The notes under the pieces were generated by a model, which saw nothing but the letters and a program-made list of their open reading frames with translations, was not told the origin of the DNA and ran no database searches. The position numbers were made by a program, and so were the translations under genes. Shown one piece after another: positions 7,719 through 15,067 of a DNA stretch of 18,289 bases. This DNA comes from Methanofollis sp. (GTDB lineage: Archaea > Halobacteriota > Methanomicrobia > Methanomicrobiales > Methanofollaceae). The DNA lies in the NCBI GenBank assembly GCA_028696365.1, contig JAQVHG010000016.1:1-18289 (forward strand), read 5' to 3'. The stretch's first letter is position 1; every line of letters starts with the position of its first letter.

Positions 7719-7907
7719 GGGGGGGTTCTGGAGGGTGAAACCCCCCGTCGCGAAAGACTAGGATGAAGGTTCTGCGGTGCGGGCGGCACACCTGATCATC
7801 ACGCCTTCCTAAATCCCAGTGTATGGGGCGGGTGCCCTCGGCGCATGTGATGGGGAAGGCGGGTGACACACATTCTCCCCAAAATAGGTGAGGGATTCTA
7901 CAACGCT
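7719..7907. repeat. Degenerate GGCTCTGTAGAA-family element copy
   Basis: It has the internal modules of the family (GC-rich palindrome, then GGGAAGGCGGGTGA, then a short spacer) and a right terminus TTCTACAACGCT that agrees with TTCTACAGAGCC at 8 of 12 positions. The left terminus is not recognisable, so the start is approximate. Confidence 0.4.
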
Positions 7908-7922
7908 GAACATTGAAAATGG

Positions 7923-7934
7923 GGGTCTGTAGAA
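7923..7934 (+). repeat. Solo left terminus of the element family
   Basis: GGGTCTGTAGAA, one mismatch to the family end GGCTCTGTAGAA, followed by AATTC. No matching right end is seen before the cca gene, so this is a remnant or half-element. Confidence 0.5.
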
Positions 7935-7991
7935 ATTCTTTTGACGTCTCTTGATGGCGGTGTGTACCCTCTCTCCTCAATCTTCAATCTT

Positions 7992-8020
7992 CAAAAGAGG
8001 GGCGGGGGCGTACACCCCGC
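7992..8020 (-). terminator. Terminator of thpR-cca
   Basis: Directly after the cca stop on the minus strand, a GCGGGG/CCCCGC hairpin (8002-8020, seven-base loop) is followed by CTCTTTTG (7991-7998). Confidence 0.5.
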
Positions 8021-8028
8021 GTGAGTGC

Positions 8029-9399
8029 CTACTCCCCCTGCACCCGGAGCACCTTTGTCAGGGCCGTCTCCTTCTTCAGGAAAGACGTAAGGAACCCGGC
8101 GAACTCAGGGCTCCAGCACTCCTGGCCCTCCAGCACCACCCATTCCTTCTCCATCGCCTTCTTCACATGCTTGCCCAGGCCCACGCCGAGCACCTCGGGC
8201 GAGCCCAGGAGGTCGGCGGCATGGGTGTACTTGCGTTCCACCTCGACGATATACCGGCCGTCCTCGATGTACGGCCCGGCGAACCGCTCGCACTTCCGCC
8301 ACTTTCCTGCAAATTTCTCGGCATTCGACCGGCTCCAGACCGGCGGACCGACATGCCGCACCACCGCCGGCACCTCCTCGCTGAAGAGTTCAAAGAGGAG
8401 CAGACACCGTTCCTCGCCCATCGCCCCCTCGGCACGGTTCACCACAAACCCCGACCGCTCAAGGAGGGCCCGCATCCCCTCAAGACTCCGGCGGAGCTGC
8501 GGGACCACGACGTCGGGGATGAACGGCGGCGTCTCGAACGCGACCGCAAAAAGATGCGTTCCGCGGCTGGCCGCCTCGACCCCGAACTCCTCCAGGGTGA
8601 AGGGCGTCACCTCGGGCGGGAAGAAAAAGACCTCAGACGGCGCCGTCAGATACCCCCGGCAGAGTTCCACGAAGGCAAACATCTGAGAGATCGAGACCGA
8701 CGCCGCCACATTCCGCCTCGGGTCCACGGGGTCGATGACCACCATCGGGTCGTCGAACGACTTGGCCGCATGCTCTTCGATATCGATAAAGAGCCCTGGC
8801 CGCCAGCGGGCCGCGGCCTCGACCAGCGGCGTGAACCCCCCATAATGGAGGACCAGGAGTTCGCAGAGATACCCGGCAAACCCCTCGGTCATCTGGTCTG
8901 ACCCATACACCCCGCCGGCCTTGGTAAACTGTTTGAGGAGCAGCACGTCCTCGACATAGGGGGCGATCCGCTCTCTGATATACCTGGTATGGAACGGCGT
9001 CCTGTCGACTGCACTCTTGATCTCGGCCCCACTCTTCACCCCATAACAGGGGACCAGGTCGACGTCCATCCCGTGGATCGTCGCGTTGATATACGGGTGC
9101 TCGGCGTACTTCTCGCGCCAGTCGGTCCCAAACCGCTTGGCGACGTCTCTCGCAAGCCCGAGCCCGTGCTCTTCCAGAACCTCGCGGGGGAGCGACGGGT
9201 CATAGAGCATGAAGATGTCCAGGTCGCGGTCGCCCCGCACCCAGGTACCCCGTGCCACCGACCCGACCAGCATCGCCTCGGCCCGGCCAGAGAGGTTCAC
9301 CGCGTGGATGATCTCATCGGCCACGCCGAGCACCTCCTGCTGTTCCAGCGGGCGCGGCTTGATCTGGCCGAGCACCGCCTCCTCGATCTTACTCTTCAC
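8029..9399 (-). CDS. cca: CCA-adding enzyme (archaeal class I tRNA nucleotidyltransferase)
   Basis: 456 residues, the normal size for archaeal enzymes. It adds or repairs the 3' CCA end of tRNAs using CTP and ATP without a nucleic acid template. The nucleotidyltransferase motif is GSVARGTWVRGDRDLDIF at residues 46-63, with catalytic GS (46-47) and Asp59/Asp61; the third carboxylate is in GMDVDLVPCYG (Asp114). HPYINATIHG just before it and the downstream DPVDPRRNVA segment (central domain) are also typical. The start is GTG at 9399, set by GGAGGTG seven bases upstream (9407-9413). The gene begins inside the last codons of thpR (11-base overlap), so the two are one coupled operon concerned with RNA 3' ends. 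Confidence 0.95.
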   Translation of the reverse strand: MKSKIEEAVLGQIKPRPLEQQEVLGVADEIIHAVNLSGRAEAMLVGSVARGTWVRGDRDLDIFMLYDPSLPREVLEEHGLGLARDVAKRFGTDWREKYAEHPYINATIHGMDVDLVPCYGVKSGAEIKSAVDRTPFHTRYIRERIAPYVEDVLLLKQFTKAGGVYGSDQMTEGFAGYLCELLVLHYGGFTPLVEAAARWRPGLFIDIEEHAAKSFDDPMVVIDPVDPRRNVAASVSISQMFAFVELCRGYLTAPSEVFFFPPEVTPFTLEEFGVEAASRGTHLFAVAFETPPFIPDVVVPQLRRSLEGMRALLERSGFVVNRAEGAMGEERCLLLFELFSEEVPAVVRHVGPPVWSRSNAEKFAGKWRKCERFAGPYIEDGRYIVEVERKYTHAADLLGSPEVLGVGLGKHVKKAMEKEWVVLEGQECWSPEFAGFLTSFLKKETALTKVLRVQGE

Positions 9400-9937
9400 C
9401 TAAAGGCACCTCCATCAGGGTCTCGTAGATCGGGCCGGTCCTGGTGAGGGTGCTCTTCTTGAGAGCGATCGCCCGCACCTCGCACACTCCCGGTTCGGCC
9501 CCGGCAAGATCCTCGATCGCTTCGAGGAGCGACGGGTCGAACTCTCGCACCCGTGCCAGGGTGATATGCGGCGTGAACCTCCGTTTCTCGCGCTCGAACC
9601 CGAGCAGTTCAAGGGCCTTCTCCACCACCGATGCCAGACGTGCTGTCTCACCGCCGTCAGAGACCGTGCACCAGACGACCCGCGGCCGACGCCGGTTGTT
9701 CCCCTCGACCCCGCCGACCGTCAACGTGAAGGGCGCCCCGCGCACCGTGCGCAGTGCCTCCTCCACCGCCTCGATCCTTTCAGGCTCGACTTCACCCAGG
9801 AACTTCAGGGTGATATGTGCCAGCGCCGGGTCCACCATCTTCAGCCGTGCGCGGCATTCTCCAAGACGCTCCTGCGCGTCCCGCAACCCCTCTTTCACCT
9901 CATCTGTGAGTTCTATTGCGACAAAGGCCCGGACCAT
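9389..9937 (-). CDS. thpR: RNA 2',3'-cyclic phosphodiesterase (ThpR/LigT, 2H family)
   Basis: 182 residues. Enzymes of this 2H phosphoesterase family open 2',3'-cyclic phosphate ends of RNA, and archaeal and bacterial members can also join tRNA halves by 2'-5' linkage in vitro. Both catalytic HxTx motifs are present: HITL at 41-44 (ALAHITLKFLGEV) and HITL at 124-127 (RRFTPHITLARVRE). The frame is open to 9973, but the ATG at 9937 gives the standard N-terminus MVRAFVAIEL; the ribosome site is weak (GGTGG about 15 bases upstream), so the start at 9958 or 9973 is not excluded. The stop overlaps the cca start by 11 bases. Pairing with cca suggests work on tRNA ends, which is inference. Confidence 0.93.
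   Translation of the reverse strand: MVRAFVAIELTDEVKEGLRDAQERLGECRARLKMVDPALAHITLKFLGEVEPERIEAVEEALRTVRGAPFTLTVGGVEGNNRRRPRVVWCTVSDGGETARLASVVEKALELLGFEREKRRFTPHITLARVREFDPSLLEAIEDLAGAEPGVCEVRAIALKKSTLTRTGPIYETLMEVPLGEE
9407..9413 (-). promoter_or_regulatory. Ribosome binding site of cca within thpR
   Basis: Minus strand GGAGGTG, seven bases before the GTG at 9399, lying inside the thpR coding sequence. It decides the GTG start. Confidence 0.75.
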
Positions 9938-10043
9938 ACCAGCATGATATGCCACCATTCTACAAAGCACCATCGCACGAGATCACAACCTTCATTCCTT
10001 CTCCCATCGATGGTCTTGCATCCTGATGGGAACAATCAATATG

Positions 10044-10058
10044 GTATCGTCCCGATAC
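10044..10058. promoter_or_regulatory. Inverted repeat at the nrdH promoter, candidate operator
   Basis: GTATCG-TCC-CGATAC, perfect 6-bp arms, immediately before and touching the TATA-like ACTATAC (10057-10063). It lies between the divergent thpR-cca and nrdH-nrdD operons, so a bound regulator could affect either; overlap with the TATA element favours the nrd operon. Confidence 0.5.
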
Positions 10059-10063
10059 TATAC
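10057..10063 (+). promoter_or_regulatory. Probable TATA element of nrdH-nrdD
   Basis: ACTATAC about 48 bases upstream of the nrdH ATG, predicting a leader of about 20 bases with GGGAG (10093-10097) as ribosome site. Confidence 0.45.
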
Positions 10064-10107
10064 GGGCTGAACTGATCACTTTCGAGGATCGTGGGAGAGT
10101 ATTTTCC

Positions 10108-10377
10108 ATGGCTGAACGTCCACAATTTACTGTTTATACCCTTGAATTCTGTCCGAACTGCGACCTCCTCAAGGCATACCTGACCGAGAAAGGGTATCCC
10201 TATGAGGAAGAGGACATGTCATCTGCCGAAGCCCTCACCGAGATGCGGGTGAACGGCGTCTTTGTCAACGAAGCCCCGGTGCTCAGACTCGGGGACGACT
10301 TTTACACCTCCTCAGACCTCTTCGAGGACGGACATGTACGCGGCGAGCTCGTCGACGGTCTTGCCTCGGGTGAGTGA
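10108..10377 (+). CDS. nrdH: NrdH-like glutaredoxin for class III ribonucleotide reductase
   Basis: 89 residues, thioredoxin-fold size. The redox motif CPNC is at residues 15-18, in FTVYTLEFCPNCDLLKAYL, and the cis-proline segment is NEAPVL. NrdH-type redoxins pass electrons to ribonucleotide reductase. Its stop overlaps the GTG start of nrdD (GTGA), so the pair is translationally coupled. Known: one class III NrdD subgroup, studied in Methanosarcina barkeri, uses a NrdH-type redoxin rather than formate as reductant, and adjacency as seen here is the genomic mark of it. The gene symbol rests on context as much as on sequence, since such small redoxins are hard to tell apart. Confidence 0.88.
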   Translation: MAERPQFTVYTLEFCPNCDLLKAYLTEKGYPYEEEDMSSAEALTEMRVNGVFVNEAPVLRLGDDFYTSSDLFEDGHVRGELVDGLASGE

Positions 10378-13300
10378 CGGTGGACCGGCAGAGTAAACAG
10401 GCGACGCTTGACGGTGTCTTCGTCCCGCCCCTGCCCAAGGTCCGCTCCACCGAGGGGCACATCTTCGAGTGGGACCGCGCCAAGATCGTCGCCCAGATCG
10501 AGAACGAGACCAGACTCGTCGAGCACTTTTACGGGTATGCGCCGGCGACGAAGGAGCAGGCCGAAGAGATCGCCCGGGTCGTCGAGGAGCGGATCAGGAA
10601 CCTTGGTCTGCAGTTCCTCTCCGGGGCGCTGATCCGCGAGATCGTCAACATGGTCTTCCTGGAGAAGGGGATGGTCGAGTACAGGAACGTCTGCACCAGG
10701 GTCGGCACCCCGGTCTACGACGCCCATCTCATCGACGTCGGCCGGGGCTTCGAAGCCCATGACAACGCCAACCTCCAGGAGAACGCCGAGACTTCGCACA
10801 AGAAGAAGGCTGACAAGATCTCCAAGGAGCAGTACCTCCTCCAGCTCCCGCCAGACCTTGCCGACCGCCACCTGGCCGGCGACCTCCATGTCCATGACCT
10901 TGAATATTTCGGGACACGGCCTTTCTGTCTTGACGGGAGCACGGTCGTGCCGTTCCGTGCGGCCGGGCGGCACTACACGCTGCGGCTCGACGAGGTGCCC
11001 TTCGACGGCGACGAATATCTCCCTGACGACCTGGCCGTCCTCACCCCACAGGGCTACCAGGGGGTGCAGAAGGTCACCAGGCGCCAGGTGGAAGAAGGCG
11101 AGTTGCTCCAGATCTCCACAGCGAGCGGGAAGAGTCTCCTTGCCACGCGTGAACACCGGGTTCCTGTCCAGGCCGACGGGAGCATGCAGATCACCAGGGC
11201 CGGCGCGATCAGGGAGGGCGACCTCCTCTACGGGCTCGGCACAACCCCTGCACTCCGCGGCACGCCGGTGGACACGATCGACCTGGTCAAAGAACTCTTC
11301 CTCTCGGTCCCGCTTGCGTACCTGGAGAATGTGGTGGTGCGGGGCGCCCGCCCGATCTTCGAGCGGCTCTCCGCGATCGAGGGGAGTTTCACCGCGGTCT
11401 CGCGGGCCCTCGGCATCGAGCACCACAAGGAATGGTTCACCCGCGGGACCATGCCGCTCGTGGTCTTCAGCGCCCTCTGCGAGTATTATGAGATCACCGA
11501 CTACGGCGACCTCAGGATCGGGGTCGCGGGCAGCGAGCGCAACCTCCCGGCGGTCCTGCCGGTCACCCCGTCCCTCTGCCGTCTTCTCGGAACCTTTGTC
11601 CCGAACGGGACCTACGAAGTCGTCCCAGGAAGCTCGTATAGCCTGGTCGTCACCGGGACCGGTCGGTCTGATGCAGTCCTTGCCGACGTCAGGGGCGCTC
11701 TCTCTGACGAGAGGGCCGACCTCGCCGGGCATACCGAGGCGATGCGGGTCCGTTTCGGCGGGAAACTGGAGTGGCTCCTCTTCAGGTACGTCTTTGCCGT
11801 CCCTGAGGAGAGCGAGAAGAAGCACCTCCCCTGGCTTGTCTGGCACCTCGACGACGCCCACCTCAGGGAGTTTCTCTCGGCCCTCTTTACCGCCGGCGGC
11901 ACGGTCTCTGACGGCGCTGTCACCTACACCACCCCCTCGCCCACCACCAGGCAGGACCTCTCCCTCCTTCTCTCGGCACTCGGCATGCACCCGCAGGTCG
12001 TCGGGACCTCCTCGCCCTTCAGTCTCAGGCTCGACGAGGCTGGCGACCTCAGAACCTTTGCGGCGTGGGCAGGGTTCCTCGACGAGAAGCAGGAGCAGTT
12101 CGAGGCCGGCGGTGCTGCGGTGCACGAAGCCGGCGCTTTTTCTCGTGAGGAAGTCGTCTCCTCGACTGCAGCCGTCCCCTCTGGCGAGTATGTCTATGAC
12201 CTCTTCCTGGAGGGCGACGGCTCAGAGGAGAGCCACACCTTCTATGCCTCAGACGGTCTGCTCATCCACAACTGCCAGGACTGGGACCTCCGCTATTTCT
12301 TCTACTACGGGCTGATGCCTGACGGCAACGGTACGAAGGCCTCGGTCGCCGGCCCGGCCAGACGCGCCGAAGTCGCGGTCCTCCATGCGGTCAAGGCCCT
12401 CGGGAGCGCCCAGACCAACTTCGCAGGCGGGCAGGGTTACTACAACTTCCTCACCTTCCTCTCTCCGTACTTCGAGGGGATGGAATATGGCGAGATGAAG
12501 CAGTTGATGCAGATGTTCGTCTATGAGATGACCCAGATGATGGTCGCTCGGGGCGGACAGCTCGTCTTCTCTTCGGTCCAGCTCTCGCCTGGCGTCCCGA
12601 CCCTCTGGCGGGACAAGCCCTGCGTCTACAAGGGCAAGGTCTGGGACGGGCGGCAGGCGCCGCTCCGCACCTACGGCGAGTTCGAGCGCGAGGTCCGTCT
12701 CCTCTTCAAGGCGATGATGGAAGTGATGCTCGAGGGCGACTACTGGGGCAAACCGTTCTCCTTCCCTAAGCCTGAGATCTCCATCGAACCCGACTTCATG
12801 ACCGAGGACGAGGAGTTCAACCGCACCCACCCCGACCTCCCGTCCTACCAGGACCTCTATCTCCTCACCTTTGAACTGGCCTCCAAGTTCGGGACGCCCT
12901 ATTACGACAACCAGCTCCCGCCGTACCGCGGCGCAGGGAAAGGGATCTCGTGCTACCAGTGCTGCGCCTATCAGTTCTCCTCCACCTTCGAGAAGGACGA
13001 CCACTTTGAGGAGAAACTCTACTTCAAGGACGGGTCGCACTTCTCGATGGGTTCCTGGGAGGTCGTCTCGGTCAACTGCCCACGGGCCGCCTACAAGGCG
13101 GAGGGCGACGACGAGCGACTCTTCGCCGAACTCCGCGCCCTGATGGACGTGGCCGTCGAGGTCTTCAAGGTCAAGCGCCGGTGGATGGAGACGATCCGCA
13201 CGAACGGCCGGATGCCGTTTGCGATGCAGCGGCCCAAAGACCCGCAGACCGGCGAGAGGGGTGCGGTGGCCGTTGATCTCGAGAGTCTGGTCTACACCAT

Positions 13301-13886
13301 CGGGGTCGTGGGGGTGAACGAGATGGTCCAGTACCATACCGGCCACCAGCTCCACGAGTCGAAGGATGCCTTCAAGATGGCGGTGCGGGCGATGACCGAG
13401 ATGGAACTCTATGCAAAGACGCTCTCTGAGAAGAACGGGATGACCATCGCCCTGGCGCGGACGCCGGCCGAGACGACCGGCCAGCGGTTTGCGGTCTCCG
13501 ACATGCTCGACGATAAGTTCAGGGAGGCGGCGCTCGGCGTGATGCAGGGCGACCCTGAGGCGGCGGTCGCGGACTGCGGGACGACGCGGGATCTCCCGGT
13601 CTATTACACCAACGGCACCCATGTCTCGCCAGGGGCCGATGTCCCGCTCACTAAGCGGATGGAGGTGGAGCATGTCTTCTTCCCGATCGTCGACGGCGGC
13701 AACATCTTCCATATCTGGCTCGGCGAGGCGCGGCCAGACCCGCGGGGGCTGTACGATATGGCGATGAACCTCTGCAAGAAGACGCAGATCGGCTACTTCG
13801 CCTTCACCCGCGACCTGACGGTTTCCCTGAAGCGGTTCAAGGAATACCGCGGCGAGCCGAAGGTCAGGGGAAAGTTGGAGGCGTGA
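10374..13886 (+). CDS. nrdD: Anaerobic (class III) ribonucleoside-triphosphate reductase with intein, lacking a visible glycyl-radical domain
   Basis: 1170 residues including a 449-residue intein; the spliced protein would have 721. It reduces ribonucleotides to deoxyribonucleotides by radical chemistry. An N-terminal ATP-cone-like regulatory domain covers about residues 22-105 (KVRSTEGHIFEWDRAKIVAQI). The catalytic part has HVHDLEYFGTRPF then, after the intein, CQDWDLRYFF, plus NFAGGQGYYNF, the cysteine cluster GISCYQCCAYQ (Cys860, 863, 864), and GNIFHIWLGE near the end. The protein stops at residue 1170, shortly after QIGYFAFTRDLTVS. In other NrdD proteins this point is followed by a zinc site of two CxxC pairs and the RVxGY glycyl-radical motif; neither is here in any frame before the next gene. 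It starts at GTG overlapping the nrdH stop; a second GTG at 10380 is possible. Confidence 0.93.
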   Translation: MTVDRQSKQATLDGVFVPPLPKVRSTEGHIFEWDRAKIVAQIENETRLVEHFYGYAPATKEQAEEIARVVEERIRNLGLQFLSGALIREIVNMVFLEKGMVEYRNVCTRVGTPVYDAHLIDVGRGFEAHDNANLQENAETSHKKKADKISKEQYLLQLPPDLADRHLAGDLHVHDLEYFGTRPFCLDGSTVVPFRAAGRHYTLRLDEVPFDGDEYLPDDLAVLTPQGYQGVQKVTRRQVEEGELLQISTASGKSLLATREHRVPVQADGSMQITRAGAIREGDLLYGLGTTPALRGTPVDTIDLVKELFLSVPLAYLENVVVRGARPIFERLSAIEGSFTAVSRALGIEHHKEWFTRGTMPLVVFSALCEYYEITDYGDLRIGVAGSERNLPAVLPVTPSLCRLLGTFVPNGTYEVVPGSSYSLVVTGTGRSDAVLADVRGALSDERADLAGHTEAMRVRFGGKLEWLLFRYVFAVPEESEKKHLPWLVWHLDDAHLREFLSALFTAGGTVSDGAVTYTTPSPTTRQDLSLLLSALGMHPQVVGTSSPFSLRLDEAGDLRTFAAWAGFLDEKQEQFEAGGAAVHEAGAFSREEVVSSTAAVPSGEYVYDLFLEGDGSEESHTFYASDGLLIHNCQDWDLRYFFYYGLMPDGNGTKASVAGPARRAEVAVLHAVKALGSAQTNFAGGQGYYNFLTFLSPYFEGMEYGEMKQLMQMFVYEMTQMMVARGGQLVFSSVQLSPGVPTLWRDKPCVYKGKVWDGRQAPLRTYGEFEREVRLLFKAMMEVMLEGDYWGKPFSFPKPEISIEPDFMTEDEEFNRTHPDLPSYQDLYLLTFELASKFGTPYYDNQLPPYRGAGKGISCYQCCAYQFSSTFEKDDHFEEKLYFKDGSHFSMGSWEVVSVNCPRAAYKAEGDDERLFAELRALMDVAVEVFKVKRRWMETIRTNGRMPFAMQRPKDPQTGERGAVAVDLESLVYTIGVVGVNEMVQYHTGHQLHESKDAFKMAVRAMTEMELYAKTLSEKNGMTIALARTPAETTGQRFAVSDMLDDKFREAALGVMQGDPEAAVADCGTTRDLPVYYTNGTHVSPGADVPLTKRMEVEHVFFPIVDGGNIFHIWLGEARPDPRGLYDMAMNLCKKTQIGYFAFTRDLTVSLKRFKEYRGEPKVRGKLEA
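10926..12272 (+). other. Intein inside NrdD, with a degenerate LAGLIDADG endonuclease
   Basis: Residues 185-633 of the precursor. It begins CLDGSTVVPF (block A, Cys1), has TREH (Thr258, His261; block B), and ends with VYDLFLEGDG (block F) and LLIHN (His632-Asn633; block G) followed by Cys634 of the extein. All splicing residues are present, so protein splicing should work. The middle has two LAGLIDADG-like helices, LLGTFVPNG at 404-412 and LSALFTAGG at 501-509. The acidic residue normally next to the last glycine is Asn411 in the first and Gly508 in the second, so the homing endonuclease is probably inactive. The insertion is directly before the conserved NrdD cysteine that belongs to the active site. 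Confidence 0.93.
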
Positions 13887-13889
13887 ACC

Positions 13890-14921
13890 ATGGTCGATAG
13901 GAGGATCCTTGCCATCGATGTCGGGCGGGGGACGCAGGACGTCCTCCTGTACGATCCCGAGGCGCCAGTCGAGAACTCGGTCAAACTGGTCCTCCCGTCC
14001 CCGACGGTCGTCGTCGGCAATGCCGTGCGCGAGGCCGTCCGGTCTGGCCGCCCAGTCCACCTGGAAGGGGCGTGCATGGGCGGGGGCGGGAGCGTGCTCG
14101 CGGTGAAAGAGGCCCTGGCCGCAGGCGTGAAGGTGACGGCCACGCCAGAGGCGGCCCTGACGGTCCATGACAACCCGGCACGGGTGGCAGCCCTGGGTAT
14201 CGAGGTCGCCGACGAGGCCCCGGCCGACGCGGTCACGGTGCGGACCGGGGACTATATGGCTCGCGAGTTGCAGACTGCCCTCTCGCTCTTCGGCGTCCCG
14301 TACCCTGAGCGGGTGGCGATCGCGGTCCAGGACCACGGGTTCTCGCCGACGGTCTCGAACCGGATTTTCAGGTTCTCGGTCTTCAAGAAACTCCTGGAAG
14401 AAGCGGACTGGGACCTCTTTTCTCTTGTCCCAGACCCCCCGCACCCGGCGATGAGCAGGATGCAGGCCGTGCTCTCGGCGGCGCCCGAGGCCCTGGTCAC
14501 CGACACCGGGGCGGTGGCGGCGATCGGCGCACTCCTCGACCCCTGGGTCGCGGCGCAGGCGAACGCCGACGGCGTGACCCTGGTCAATGTCGGCAACGGC
14601 CACACTCTGGCCTTCACCCTGCGGGGCACCGAGGTGCTGGGGCTCTTCGAGCACCACACCTCCTCGCTCGACCCTGCACGACTCCACCATTTCCTCGGGA
14701 AGCTGCAGGACGGCACCCTCACCAACGAGGAGGTCTTCGAGGACGGCGGCCATGGTGCGGCGGTGCGGGAGGCGATCGGCGAGACCCCGGTCGCGGTCAC
14801 CGGTCCGAACCGCGCCACTCTCCTCCCTGACGCCTACCAGGCGGCACCCTTCGGTGACATGATGCTCACCGGGTGCTTCGGGCTGCTCGAAGTCTGGCGT
14901 CGGCGCCGGGGCGGGCTCTGA
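13890..14921 (+). CDS. DUF1786 family protein (ASKHA-like nucleotide-binding fold suspected)
   Basis: 343 residues, resembling the archaeal DUF1786 family, whose members are sometimes labelled 'putative pyruvate formate-lyase activating enzyme' without a radical-SAM CxxxCxxC motif; none is present here. The start ILAIDVGRGTQDVLLYD (residues 6-22) looks like a phosphate-1 loop of the actin/sugar-kinase/Hsp70 fold, and VTLVNVGNGHTLAF (around 229-242) like the phosphate-2 loop, so ATP binding is plausible. EGACMGGGGSV (59-69) is another glycine-rich segment. The ATG lies three bases after the nrdD stop, with GGAG nine bases upstream, so it is the third gene of the nrd operon. This position suggests a link to the radical enzyme, but the function is not known. 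Confidence 0.8.
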   Translation: MVDRRILAIDVGRGTQDVLLYDPEAPVENSVKLVLPSPTVVVGNAVREAVRSGRPVHLEGACMGGGGSVLAVKEALAAGVKVTATPEAALTVHDNPARVAALGIEVADEAPADAVTVRTGDYMARELQTALSLFGVPYPERVAIAVQDHGFSPTVSNRIFRFSVFKKLLEEADWDLFSLVPDPPHPAMSRMQAVLSAAPEALVTDTGAVAAIGALLDPWVAAQANADGVTLVNVGNGHTLAFTLRGTEVLGLFEHHTSSLDPARLHHFLGKLQDGTLTNEEVFEDGGHGAAVREAIGETPVAVTGPNRATLLPDAYQAAPFGDMMLTGCFGLLEVWRRRRGGL

Positions 14922-14923
14922 GA

Positions 14924-14934
14924 TTTTTTTCTCT
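14924..14934 (+). terminator. Terminator of the nrdH-nrdD-DUF1786 operon
   Basis: TTTTTTTCTCT begins three bases after the stop codon of the last gene; T-tracts terminate archaeal transcription. Confidence 0.55.
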
Positions 14935-14935
14935 G

Positions 14936-15056
14936 GGCTCTGTAGAATCCCTCACCAATTCCTGGTGTGAGCGTGACTCCTCCACCTTCCCCCTCATCTC
15001 ACCGGGGGCGGCTCGCCCCCCCTCTGAGAGGAGTCAAGAATATTTCTACGGAGTCC
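14936..15056. mobile_element. Miniature inverted-repeat element, copy 1
   Basis: Left end GGCTCTGTAGAATCCCTCAC, right end TTCTACGGAGTCC (15044-15056). The centre has a palindrome, GGGGGCGGCTCGCCCCCC (15004-15021). No transposase frame. No clean target duplication of its own, but its left flank ATTTTTTTCTCT resembles the right flank of copy 2, so the two may be one compound insertion. Confidence 0.6.
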
Positions 15057-15067
15057 TTGGTTTTTTC

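Larger units (their letters stand above)
7643..8028. other. Intergenic tract with element ends and GC-rich inverted repeats
   Basis: 386 bases between convergent genes, with no credible gene; the minus-strand frame at 7714-7980 is built from repeat sequence. It contains an inverted repeat (GGGGGGGTT at 7719-7727 with AACCCCCC at 7739-7746), the GGGAAGGCGGGTGA block at 7852-7865, an element right-like end TTCTACAACGCT (7896-7907) and, directly after, a left-like end GGGTCTGTAGAA (7923-7934). The cca terminator closes the right side. Confidence 0.65.

Noticed and set aside
10302..12125. Minus-strand open frame of 607 codons opposite the nrdD intein
   Set aside because: Same antisense effect; the plus strand has clear NrdD and intein blocks in frame throughout.
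13820..13889. Frameshift hiding the NrdD zinc site and glycyl-radical motif
   Set aside because: I read all plus frames between the end of the NrdD match and the next gene; there are no cysteine pairs and no RVxGY, so a simple frameshift does not restore the domain.
12249..14753. Minus-strand open frame of 834 codons opposite nrdD and the DUF1786 gene
   Set aside because: It is the complement of strongly recognised plus-strand genes; its translation is low-complexity with His/Arg/Gly/Val-rich composition typical of antisense frames in GC-rich DNA.
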